Assembly: GCA_039920865.1 (NCBI GenBank)
Contig: JBDSCZ010000119.1
Span: forward strand, 1 to 15,227
Direction: 5' to 3'
DNA: 15,227 bases
Source: AVCC01 sp039920865
GTDB lineage: Bacteria > Pseudomonadota > Gammaproteobacteria > Burkholderiales > Burkholderiaceae_D
Shown here: piece by piece, positions 1 through 6,613 of the stretch
Layout of the letters: every line of letters starts with the position of its first letter
How positions within the stretch are numbered: position 1 is the stretch's first letter
Notes under the pieces: generated by a model
Told to the model about the DNA's origin: nothing
The model's database searches: none
What the model saw: only the letters and a program-made list of their open reading frames with translations
Position numbers and translations under genes: made by a program

Positions 1-215
1 GTTTCCTGCGTCTTGCGCAATTCCTGCACTACTTGCCAGCCATCCATGCCCGGTAGCATCACATCCAGCACGATCAGATCATAGGCATCTGCGGTGGCTA
101 ATTGCAAACCGTCCGGGCCGGTGCGCGCCAGATCAACGATAAAACCCGATTCGGTGAGCCCTTTGCGCAGATAGTCACCCGCCTTTGGTTCATCTTCCAC
201 AACTAAGATACGCAT
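1..215 (-). CDS. Heavy-metal response regulator (CusR/CopR/IrlR type), 5' part only
   Basis: This is the N-terminal 71 codons of an OmpR-family response regulator; the gene continues past the left edge, so the DNA-binding domain is not visible. The start is the ATG at 213-215 (reverse strand), giving MRILVVEDEPKAGDYLRKGL. The receiver domain is clear: acidic residues E7 and D8, the phospho-acceptor D51 in LIVLDVMLPGMDGW, and a sequence very close to CusR/CopR/CzcR-type regulators (KGLTESGFIVDLA). By family, a membrane histidine kinase sensing periplasmic copper, silver or divalent metal phosphorylates it, and it then activates metal-resistance promoters. The kinase gene is probably next on the minus strand outside the window. 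It is divergent from the czcE-like gene, and the dyad at 289-306 between them is the likely binding site. The exact metal cannot be told from this fragment. Confidence 0.93.
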   Translation of the reverse strand, partial: MRILVVEDEPKAGDYLRKGLTESGFIVDLARTGPDGLQLATADAYDLIVLDVMLPGMDGWQVVQELRKTQE

Positions 216-288
216 CAAGTGCCTCAATATCAGAAAAAATCAGAAAAAAATAAGTATGTCCATTCTCGCTGATCCCGCATTCAATATG

Positions 289-306
289 GATTACAAAACT
301 GTAATC
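289..306. promoter_or_regulatory. Perfect dyad GATTACA-AAAC-TGTAATC, probable response-regulator box
   Basis: Seen directly: 7-bp perfect inverted arms around a 4-bp spacer, in the intergenic region between the divergent response regulator and czcE-like genes. Dyads of this size upstream of metal-inducible genes are typical binding sites of CusR/CopR/PcoR-type regulators. A TATACT hexamer at 339-344 could be the -10 of the rightward promoter. That places the dyad at roughly -40 to -60, a usual activator position, and the candidate -35 (TTCCTG, 318-323) is poor, as expected for an activated promoter. Assignment to the adjacent regulator is inference. Confidence 0.65.
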
Positions 307-418
307 TCGCCGTCAGGTTCCTGTTTCCGTCGCTTTCTTATACTTGACTCCATCGATACGCACCGTACCGATCGCTCCAGCAGCGATTTTTTTTGATAGT
401 CAGTTAAAGGAAATAATA

Positions 419-820
419 ATGATGAACCTGCAGAAAAAAACCATTTCGATGTTGACCATAGGTATGTTGTTTACTGCCATGTCAGTGAGTGCACAAGCCG
501 AAAAACAAGATAACTGGAGTGCTAAATTACCACTGTCGGCATCGAGCAGCCCGATGAAGAATACAGTGGATATTTATGGCAGCGCTGTTCCAGTGGAAGC
601 TGCCACCCGTCAGATTGCGTTAACACCGGACACCAAATGGATCAATGTGACACATGGCGAGTCGGTCAATTTTGTGACGGGCGGAAAGTCGTTTGCGTGG
701 AATTTCTACGCCTTGCGCAGCGAGACCAGTTTCGATTTGGCCGCGATTGCGCCGAAAGATATCAACGTCCAGCAAATACAAGTCTATGTGGCAAAGAATG
801 CGGATGAAAGAGGAAGATAG
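419..820 (+). CDS. CzcE-family periplasmic heavy-metal resistance protein
   Basis: 133 aa from ATG 419; a second in-frame ATG follows at 422. AAAGGAAA at 406-413 is the ribosome binding site, which is why the upstream in-frame start at 344 is rejected. Residues 1 to about 27 form a signal peptide ending SVSAQA, so the protein is exported. The body (VDIYGSAVPVEAATRQIALT, then TKWINVTHGESVNF, KSFAWNF and finally IQVYVAKN) matches the CzcE family, small periplasmic proteins of Cupriavidus-type metal islands that bind copper. Only one His (H79) is present, plus Met residues, so metal ligation by His is limited. It is divergent from the response regulator and preceded by a dyad, so copper-inducible control is likely. 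The gene stands alone: about 300 bp separate it from the next gene. The C-terminus (NADERGR) is charged but length is normal for the family. Family assignment is from recognition, not from a search. Confidence 0.8.
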   Translation: MMNLQKKTISMLTIGMLFTAMSVSAQAEKQDNWSAKLPLSASSSPMKNTVDIYGSAVPVEAATRQIALTPDTKWINVTHGESVNFVTGGKSFAWNFYALRSETSFDLAAIAPKDINVQQIQVYVAKNADERGR

Positions 821-1119
821 AAACGTGCCGGTGAGCTTTGGACGTTGACGCGATCAGCGCCAAAGAATTTATTCGCAATATCATTGAATGCGAGTAAGCA
901 GTGGCTGTTGTTGCGTACGTAGCAGAAGCATCAGCCACGCCGACACAGAACCAATCGACGGCGATTACCTCATTTGCACTGAGGCCGCCGCTTAATGCAC
1001 CTGGCATGGCAAGCTCCAACGCAGATTATGGGTTTTGTGTTGAAACTACCGCACATATCGGTCAATTTCGCAGCAATTTCCAGTTGGGATGACACATCCA
1101 GCTTCAGGAGTTTCAGATC
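821..1119. other. 299-bp interval without a supported gene
   Basis: No convincing gene is seen. On the plus strand one frame reads LDVDAISAKEFIRNIIECE, a stop, then an open 64-codon stretch (901-1092) that lacks a ribosome binding site and resembles no family I know. The minus strand of the same region is open from 1019 to 762, running into the czcE-like gene. Both could be remnants of a decayed gene. The last 15 bases contain the CAGGAG ribosome binding site (1105-1110) of the next gene. Confidence 0.5.
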
Positions 1120-2127
1120 ATGCTAAAAGCAATAACTACGGTCGTGGCAAGCGCAATACTTACAATCGGCTGGGTAACGGCTGCAGCCGCAACCGCACCG
1201 GTTGGCACTGTTTATACGGCCAACGAGCGTGACGCGTCAATTAGTCAAGTCAGACTGGCTAGCGGTCAAACAACCACCATCAAGCTCGACATGGCGGCGC
1301 ACAATGTTCAGGTTTCCCCGGATGGCAAATGGCTGCTGGCCGTAGGGATGACTGCGATGGGTGGGCATCAGGGACACGCTGGCGGCGGACAGTTGCAAGT
1401 CTTCAGTACCGCTACCTTTGATAAGCCAATATTTACTTTGCCGGCCGGTAACCACCCGGCGCATGTGGTGACCGACCTGAGCGGCAAGCACGCGTTCGTG
1501 TCAGATTCCGAATCCAACGAAGTCATAGTTTTTGACTTGGATGCGCGAAAGCAAACTGCGGCCATCAAAACCGGCAAGTATCCACACGGCTTACGCCCCA
1601 GCCCCGACGGCAAGACGCTTTACGTCGCCAACATGAAAGATGACAGTGTCTCGGTGATCGACATCGAACAAGCCAAGGAAACCTTCCGCATTCCGGTTGG
1701 CAAGGCTCCGGCGCAAGTCGGCTTTGCTCCCGATGGCCGACAGGCTTATGTTTCACTCAGCGCGGAAAACAAGGTCGGTGTGATTGACACCGCCAAACAA
1801 TCGATGGTGACCAAGGTCCCGGTCGGGCGCACGCCGATCCAAATGTATGCCACGCCGGACGGCAAGCAGGTCTATGTGGCGAATCAGGGCAGCAGCAAGC
1901 TGCCGGATGACAGGGTATCGGTCATTGATCCCTCTACCCGAAAAGTCCTGGATACCATCAAGGTCGGCAAGGGTGCCCATGGCGTTGCGATCAGCAAAGA
2001 TGGCGCCTATGTATTCGTAAGCAATATCGAGTCTGGAACATTCTCGGTGATTGATACTACATCCAGGAAAGTGGTGGCGACGCACAAGGTCGGCGCGGGC
2101 CCGAACGGCATCAGTTATCAGCCCTAA
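1120..2127 (+). CDS. YVTN/YncE-type beta-propeller repeat protein, secreted
   Basis: 335 aa, ATG at 1120 with CAGGAG at 1105-1110 (9-nt spacing). Residues 1 to about 25 form a Sec signal peptide ending AAAATA, so it acts in the periplasm. The rest is made of repeated blades with the pattern PxxxxxSPDGKxLYVANxxxxxVSVID, seen at least five times (for example PHGLRPSPDGKTLYVAN, then PAQVGFAPDGRQAYVS, PIQMYATPDGKQVYVAN and AHGVAISKDGAYVFVSN). This is the YVTN beta-propeller family related to YncE and to the d1-haem fold, but no haem or catalytic signature is apparent. A His/Gly insert, GGHQGHAGGG at residues 81-90, lies in a loop and could bind metal (inference). The propeller may be a scaffold or binding partner for the redox proteins encoded next. 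It is followed 80 bp later by the Met-rich gene, suggesting co-transcription. Confidence 0.88.
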   Translation: MLKAITTVVASAILTIGWVTAAAATAPVGTVYTANERDASISQVRLASGQTTTIKLDMAAHNVQVSPDGKWLLAVGMTAMGGHQGHAGGGQLQVFSTATFDKPIFTLPAGNHPAHVVTDLSGKHAFVSDSESNEVIVFDLDARKQTAAIKTGKYPHGLRPSPDGKTLYVANMKDDSVSVIDIEQAKETFRIPVGKAPAQVGFAPDGRQAYVSLSAENKVGVIDTAKQSMVTKVPVGRTPIQMYATPDGKQVYVANQGSSKLPDDRVSVIDPSTRKVLDTIKVGKGAHGVAISKDGAYVFVSNIESGTFSVIDTTSRKVVATHKVGAGPNGISYQP

Positions 2128-2207
2128 TGCCTCGTGAATACGGGGAGCAACATGCAACACAACAGGTAACACACCATCAATCGTTGTCACAGATCAGGAG
2201 CTTTGCC

Positions 2208-2666
2208 ATGAACAAGATGCTAGCCATCGGTACTTCCGTACTTTTTACACTCTTCGCTGGCGCAGCTGGCGCGGTCGAGGCACACCATCCAGCCGATGCC
2301 AAACCAGTCGTTTCGTCCACCAGTAAATCAGCCATGCCTGCAGCCAGGCAATCCGATCAAGCTGGCATGCCGATGCAACAAATGGACCAGATGATGCAAC
2401 GAATGCAGAACATGCATGACAAGATGATGGCCGCCAAGACGCCCGAAGAACGTCAGAAGTTAATGGATGAACACAAAACAATGATGCAGGACGGCATGTC
2501 CATGATGAAGAGCATGGAAGGTAAGGGCGGTGCGATGATGAGTGGCAAGGGCGCCACTGGCATGATGCCGGGAGCCGATGCAATGGAAAAGCGCATGGAC
2601 ATGATGCAAATGATGATGCAAATGATGATGGATCGGGAGTCTGGCGCCATGCCGATGGCCAAGTAA
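2208..2666 (+). CDS. Methionine-rich secreted protein, probable periplasmic copper-binding
   Basis: 152 aa from ATG 2208, with CAGGAG at 2195-2200. An earlier in-frame ATG at 2127 overlaps the previous stop codon (TAATG), but it would bury the signal peptide behind 27 residues, so 2208 is preferred. Signal peptide residues 1 to about 25 (LFTLFAGAAGAVEA). The mature part starts with HH and is extremely Met-rich: about 35 Met in the whole protein, in clusters such as MPMQQMDQMMQRMQNMHDKM and MDMMQMMMQMMMD, with Q/K/E between them suggesting amphipathic, probably coiled helices. Thioether clusters bind Cu(I) and Ag(I) in known periplasmic proteins (CusF, PcoE-like and Met-rich CopA segments). 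The role as a copper sponge or chaperone for the next-door oxidase is inference. No named family is recognised. Confidence 0.82.
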   Translation: MNKMLAIGTSVLFTLFAGAAGAVEAHHPADAKPVVSSTSKSAMPAARQSDQAGMPMQQMDQMMQRMQNMHDKMMAAKTPEERQKLMDEHKTMMQDGMSMMKSMEGKGGAMMSGKGATGMMPGADAMEKRMDMMQMMMQMMMDRESGAMPMAK

Positions 2667-2758
2667 CATGAATTGGCCATCGGCCGCATGACATAGTAGT
2701 GATTCTTGGCTGCAATTCAGGGCCGCGATCACTACGCATGAGCGCAATTCCTGGCGAT

Positions 2759-2776
2759 CTGATCTGAACGGATCAG
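2759..2776. repeat. Small inverted repeat CTGATC-N6-GATCAG upstream of the oxidase gene
   Basis: Perfect 6-bp arms with a 6-nt centre, 48 bp before the multicopper oxidase start, with a further GATCAG at 2791-2796. There is no T-tract. It could be an operator or a weak mRNA hairpin, but a chance occurrence is possible. Confidence 0.25.
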
Positions 2777-2823
2777 CTTCGCCACTTGCCGATCAGAAAC
2801 CCGACAATAACCTAGGGCACCAG

Positions 2824-4335
2824 ATGAAACGACGCACTTTTCTTGCCACCCTTGGCAGCTTGCCTGTTATCGGTCTCAACACCAGTTGGGCGCTAGCAGC
2901 CACTGGCGGCGCACCTGCCATGCCTGCCATGAATATGATGGACATGGGCGCTGCGGCTGGGGTCAAGCTGGCGGCGGTGGAGTCGTTGGCCGCGGGCGCA
3001 GCAATCAGCGACATTATCAAACTGCCCAATACCAGCGGCCAAGCTGGGCTGTTTCGTGCAACGCTGATTGCAGCACCCGTGAGCGTGCCCTTGCTGCCGG
3101 GCACGCCTACCGAATTCTGGGCCTACAACGGCAGCCTGCCGGGTCCGTTGATCGAGGTGATGGAAGGCGACACCGTTGAAATTCTATTTGAGAATCATCT
3201 GCCGCAAGCCACCACGGTACACTGGCACGGCCTGCCGGTGCCGCCGGAACAGGACGGCAATCCCCATGATCCGGTGGTGCCGGGTGGCAAGCGGCTATAC
3301 CGTTTTACCTTGCCGGTGGGCAGCGCCGGCACGTATTGGTATCACCCGCATCCGCACGACAATACGCCGGAGCAGGTGTATCGCGGTTTGGCAGGCATCT
3401 TCATCGTGCGCGCCAAGGTTGATCCCCTACAGGATATTCCCGAGCGGTTGCTGGTGATCTCGGATCTCAAGCTCGCAGCGGATGGTCGCATTGCACCCAA
3501 CGATGCCAACGACGTAATGAACGGCCGCGAAGGTCAGTTTGCACTGGTCAACGCGCAGCGCCAGCCGACTCTCCTGTTCGGCCGCAGCGGCCGCGAACGC
3601 TGGCGTATCTGGAATGCGAATAGTGCGCGCTACCTGCGTCTCGTTTTACCTGGCGCGGGTTTGACGCTGGTCGGTACCGACGGTGGATTGCTGGAACACC
3701 CGATAACCGGCCTCACCGAACTGTTTCTGGCTCCGGCCCAACGGGTGGAGATCATCGTCGATGCTGACGGCAATAACGGCAGGGTTGCGTTGGTTGCTGC
3801 TTCTTACCAACGCGGCAAGATGGGCAATGTGCCGGCAGACAAAGCGATTAGCCTGCTTACAGTCGATTTCAGCAAGGTAGAAATCGCTGCGCCCAAACCG
3901 CTGCCGGAGAGGTTGCGTCGCATCGACGATCTGGGTAAGCCGAGAGCGCAAAAACGCGTGGTTTTCTCCGAGCAGATGTCGATGGCGGGTGGCCAGCACA
4001 GGGTGAAATTCATGGTCAACGGCAAGCAGTTCGACATGAATCGCATCGATCTGGAGAGTCGCGTCAATCAGGTGGAATTGTGGGAAATCGCAAACGATTC
4101 GGACATGGATCATCCATTCCACATCCACGGCACGCAGTTCCAGGTGATTGAACGCGAAATCGACGGCAAGGTCACGCTGGAGACTTACCGCGCCTGGCAC
4201 GATACGGTCAACCTGCAATCGCGCGAAACGGTGCGGATCAAGCTGGTGCAGCGATTCAAAGGAATCTACATGTTCCATTGCCATATTCTCGAACATGAAG
4301 GCGCCGGCATGATGGGGCAGCTGAAGGTGGTGTAG
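2824..4335 (+). CDS. Multicopper oxidase, CueO/CopA(PcoA)-like, Tat-exported
   Basis: 503 aa, ATG 2824 preceded by AGGG at 2814-2817. The N-terminus MKRRTFLATLGSLPVIG is a twin-arginine-like signal (KRRTF) cleaved near ALA (residue 25), consistent with export of the folded copper enzyme. All copper ligand motifs are present: H133-W-H135, H174-P-H176, H430-P-F-H433-I-H435, and H485-C486-H487 with H491 and M496 as type 1 ligands. The C-H-M spacing (+5, +10) is that of CueO. By family it oxidises Cu(I), and possibly phenols or other metals, with reduction of O2 to water in the periplasm. A short Met-containing stretch after the signal (PAMPAMNMMDMG, residues 31-42) replaces the long Met-rich inserts of PcoA/CueO; the Met-rich protein immediately upstream may supply that function in trans (inference). 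Downstream lies a cytochrome c gene 56 bp away, suggesting one operon. Confidence 0.93.
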   Translation: MKRRTFLATLGSLPVIGLNTSWALAATGGAPAMPAMNMMDMGAAAGVKLAAVESLAAGAAISDIIKLPNTSGQAGLFRATLIAAPVSVPLLPGTPTEFWAYNGSLPGPLIEVMEGDTVEILFENHLPQATTVHWHGLPVPPEQDGNPHDPVVPGGKRLYRFTLPVGSAGTYWYHPHPHDNTPEQVYRGLAGIFIVRAKVDPLQDIPERLLVISDLKLAADGRIAPNDANDVMNGREGQFALVNAQRQPTLLFGRSGRERWRIWNANSARYLRLVLPGAGLTLVGTDGGLLEHPITGLTELFLAPAQRVEIIVDADGNNGRVALVAASYQRGKMGNVPADKAISLLTVDFSKVEIAAPKPLPERLRRIDDLGKPRAQKRVVFSEQMSMAGGQHRVKFMVNGKQFDMNRIDLESRVNQVELWEIANDSDMDHPFHIHGTQFQVIEREIDGKVTLETYRAWHDTVNLQSRETVRIKLVQRFKGIYMFHCHILEHEGAGMMGQLKVV

Positions 4336-4391
4336 CCACCTCCCAACCCTGATTTTTAACCGGAATATTTCACTTCAAAATTGCTCCCTTT

Positions 4392-4823
4392 ATGAATCCG
4401 CCCAAGAATATCCCCACCACCTTGATTGCCAGCGTGGTGGTAATCACCATCGGCATCATTGCTTCCCAATTTTTTAAGAATGACAACGAGGGGACGACGG
4501 TCGGCGTCAAAGTGCCGCAGCTATCGGCGCAAGCAACCGTCGGCAAGGTGGCATTCGATGCCAACTGCGCCAAGTGTCACGGCGCGAACGGCAGTGGCAC
4601 CAAGCAGGGTCCGCCGTTTATGAACGACATCTACAACCCGGGTCATCACGGAGACGAAGCGTTCCGCCTCGCAGTTCGCCTGGGCGTGCAGCAGCATCAC
4701 TGGCCTTACGGTGACATGTTGGCACTGCCGCAAGTGACGGACGCGCAACTGGCGGATATCGTGCGCTACGTGCGCGAGTTACAGGAAGCCAATGGTATTT
4801 ACTACAAGCCACATCAGATGTAA
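4392..4823 (+). CDS. Membrane-anchored mono-haem cytochrome c
   Basis: 143 aa, ATG 4392. Residues 9-28 (TTLIASVVVITIGIIASQFF) form an uncleaved N-terminal membrane anchor. The c-type haem site is C59-A-K-C62-H63, followed by a small class I cytochrome fold ending in ADIVRYVRELQEANG. M109 in WPYGDMLALP is the probable sixth ligand; a local HH (102-103) and HH (85-86) are notable. The protein faces the periplasm. Directly downstream of the multicopper oxidase, it may pass electrons between that enzyme and the respiratory chain (inference from position). The ribosome binding site is weak, with only CTCCC upstream, so translational coupling to the oxidase gene is possible though the gap is 56 bp. 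Confidence 0.9.
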   Translation: MNPPKNIPTTLIASVVVITIGIIASQFFKNDNEGTTVGVKVPQLSAQATVGKVAFDANCAKCHGANGSGTKQGPPFMNDIYNPGHHGDEAFRLAVRLGVQQHHWPYGDMLALPQVTDAQLADIVRYVRELQEANGIYYKPHQM

Positions 4824-4883
4824 GCAGGATCGCATGCTGCGAGTAATTTGTCGCTATCGCGCAACACCAGGGGGAATTTCACC

Positions 4884-5561
4884 ATGAATGAAAATATTAC
4901 GCATTCCGGCATTTGGGGTATCGCAGCGATCATGATCGTGGTGGCATCCTGGGTGCTGTACCGTTATCTTGCCCCGAAAACATGGCGTGAATGGGCCAGT
5001 GCCGGACTGGTCCAGGCGTTCATCATCGCACTGTATGCAGAAATGTACGGTTTCCCGCTCACCATCTATCTGATGGTCCGGTTTTTCGGACTCGACAGCG
5101 CAAACGTCAACGCCAATCTCTGGTCCACGGTGCTGGGCATGGGCGAACTGGGCATGCTGATCTCGATGCTGCTCGGTTACGCGCTGTTGTTTGTCGGCAT
5201 CGGCCTGTTTATACAAGGCTGGCGCGAACTCTACCGCGCGCGCCAGCAGAACCGGCTCGTAACCGGAGGACTTTACAGCCTGGTCAGGCATCCTCAGTAC
5301 ACCGGCTTGTTCATCGCACTCTTCGGCGAGGGCGTCGTGCATTGGCCGACGCTTTTTTCAGTGGCTTTGTTTCCCGTCATCGTGCTGATCTATGTACTGC
5401 TGGCGCGCTGCGAGGAGAAACAGGTGCTTGAACAGTTCGGAGAGGAATACCGCGCTTATCAGCGGCGGGTACCGATGTTCATTCCGCGATTTGGCCAGTG
5501 GAGGCAACTTGTCGAACGCTCCGGTGGCGATGCCAACAACGATGGGCAAGCACCCCGGTGA
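4884..5561 (+). CDS. Isoprenylcysteine carboxyl methyltransferase-like (ICMT/PEMT) membrane protein
   Basis: 225 aa from ATG 4884, with AGGGGGAA at 4869-4876 as ribosome binding site; the upstream start at 4848 lacks one. Several membrane helices are visible (about 10-30, 42-68, 85-112, 140-175). The C-terminal half carries the conserved block of the ICMT/phospholipid methyltransferase fold: NRLVTGGLYSLVRHPQY (123-139, with R135-H136-P137) and then ARCEEKQVLEQFGEEYRAY (174-192), which in this family bind S-adenosylmethionine. Bacterial members are common in metal-resistance loci, but their substrate is not known and prenylated-protein methylation is not expected. It lies 60 bp after the cytochrome gene. 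A diverged second copy of the same C-terminal block occurs in the chimera at 6242-6613. Confidence 0.85.
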   Translation: MNENITHSGIWGIAAIMIVVASWVLYRYLAPKTWREWASAGLVQAFIIALYAEMYGFPLTIYLMVRFFGLDSANVNANLWSTVLGMGELGMLISMLLGYALLFVGIGLFIQGWRELYRARQQNRLVTGGLYSLVRHPQYTGLFIALFGEGVVHWPTLFSVALFPVIVLIYVLLARCEEKQVLEQFGEEYRAYQRRVPMFIPRFGQWRQLVERSGGDANNDGQAPR

Positions 5562-5680
5562 TCCGGCAATGGAGGTGGTGCCGGCATGCAATCAAGAATA
5601 GTGCACCACTGCCAGATTAGGCATGTGATCCGAATGATGGGCCATGCCGCTTACAGACTTTTCACGACAAGGAGCAGAAC

Positions 5681-5881
5681 ATGACATGGCTGGCAGAAAA
5701 CTGGATTTGGGTGCTTTTCGGCGTGGCGTTCGTAGCCATGCACCTGTTCGGCCACGGTGGTCACGGCGGCCACGGTTCATGCGGAGGCGGCCACGGCACT
5801 CCAAAGAAAGCCCCTACCGAACCAACTGAAGGATCTCGTCCGACGACACCTACTGGCAAGACCGACTCACATCGTCACTAG
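5681..5881 (+). CDS. DUF2933 family small membrane protein with Gly/His tail
   Basis: 66 aa, ATG 5681, AAGGAG at 5669-5674. One membrane helix (residues 4-22, LAENWIWVLFGVAFVAMHL) is followed by a glycine/histidine run with one cysteine (GHGGHGGHGSCGGGHG, 24-39) and a Pro/Thr/Ser-rich polar tail ending HRH. This is the layout of DUF2933, small proteins regularly found in bacterial metal-resistance and mercury/copper loci. The His/Cys run looks like a metal-binding segment at the membrane surface (inference). The next gene starts 14 bp after its stop codon, so the two are almost certainly co-transcribed. Confidence 0.82.
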   Translation: MTWLAENWIWVLFGVAFVAMHLFGHGGHGGHGSCGGGHGTPKKAPTEPTEGSRPTTPTGKTDSHRH

Positions 5882-5895
5882 CCAGGGAGAACATC

Positions 5896-6153
5896 ATGTT
5901 AAATATCAAGGTTGTTTCGTGGACGCTGGCCACCACGGTACTGATCTCGTTTCTGGTTTGTGTGAGCTATGGTTTGGCTACCCCGGAAAGCCTGCACATG
6001 CACGTATTCCTTGAGCAGGTGCTGCCGGGCTTCAAGTGGCTCACGCTGCAAGGATTTTTCATCGGTCTGGTCGAGAGCTTCCTGTATGGAGCCTACGCAG
6101 GGCTGGTGTATGTTCCCGTTTACAACTTCTTCGCGCGTCGCTTTGACCGCTGA
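5896..6153 (+). CDS. DUF5676 family membrane protein
   Basis: 85 aa, ATG 5896, AGGGAGA at 5884-5890. Two membrane helices (about 7-28 and 48-76) are separated by a short loop with HMH (residues 34-36). The ending GLVESFLYGAYAGLVYVPVYNFFARR fits the DUF5676 family, which is often encoded next to DUF2933 and copper genes. Function is unknown. The gap to the preceding gene is 14 bp. A longer overlapping reading frame (5757-6014) in another frame is a shadow. Confidence 0.8.
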   Translation: MLNIKVVSWTLATTVLISFLVCVSYGLATPESLHMHVFLEQVLPGFKWLTLQGFFIGLVESFLYGAYAGLVYVPVYNFFARRFDR

Positions 6154-6241
6154 GATCGCGTCGTTCCGACCAACGCGTCAGGACCGGACGCACATGCTGA
6201 GACGGGCATAAGTAACTGATGGACAGGGACGGGTATAGAAA

Positions 6242-6613
6242 ATGAGAGACCTAATGCAGACTGATCTCATCCAGATCGGCGGCGCGGGACCTGCGGGTCT
6301 CGCTGCCGCCATCACCTTGGCCAAGGCCGGCCGTCACGTGCTGGTTCACGAGATGCAGAGCGAAATAGGGCATCGTTTCGGCGGCGATTTTCAAGGGCTG
6401 GAGAATTGGAGCACGCCACAGGACGCGCTCGATCATCTGCGGGAAATCGGCATTACCACTGATTTCGCCATGTTCCCGATTCTAGTGATCATGTACGTAT
6501 ATCTGGCGCGGCGTGAAGAACGGGATGCGCGCGCAGCATTCGGCGAAGATTACGCCCGCTACGAGGCGGATACATCAGCGTTCTTTCCCGGTGTTGGGAA
6601 GGTCCATGCATAG
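6242..6613 (+). pseudogene. In-frame chimera: FAD oxidoreductase N-terminus joined to ICMT-like C-terminus
   Basis: Open frame of 123 aa. Residues 1 to about 74 are the N-terminus of an FAD/NAD(P)-dependent oxidoreductase (geranylgeranyl-reductase-like): dinucleotide motif GGAGPAG at 13-19, then AITLAKAGRHVLVHE. From about residue 75 the sequence switches to the end of an ICMT-like methyltransferase: FAMFPILVIMYVYLARREER, then AAFGEDYARYEADTSAFFPG. This parallels ALFPVIVLIYVLLARCEEK and EQFGEEYRAY in the gene at 4884. The switch lies near nucleotides 6460-6466. An oxidoreductase of this type would be about 350-400 aa and the methyltransferase about 200 aa, so neither is functional here. The simplest reading is a deletion that removed roughly the last four fifths of one gene and the first part of the next. 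The start may be ATG 6242 or ATG 6254. The stop overlaps the next gene start (ATGCATAG). Confidence 0.75.

Noticed and set aside
2127..2207. Upstream in-frame extension of the Met-rich gene starting at an ATG that overlaps the previous stop codon
   Set aside because: It would place 27 polar residues before a clear signal peptide, and the CAGGAG ribosome binding site fits the ATG at 2208.
3646..4296. 216-codon minus-strand open frame within the multicopper oxidase gene
   Set aside because: It lies fully opposite conserved copper motifs and has no family resemblance; antisense shadow.
4325..4341. AGGTGG-TGTAG-CCACCT hairpin at the end of the multicopper oxidase gene as a terminator
   Set aside because: Only 6-bp arms, it includes the stop codon, and no T-tract follows closely; the next gene is probably co-transcribed.
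6513..6605. N-terminal extension of the membrane protein gene
   Set aside because: It overlaps the chimera in another frame, is basic and non-membrane in character, and the ATG at 6606 has its own ribosome binding site.
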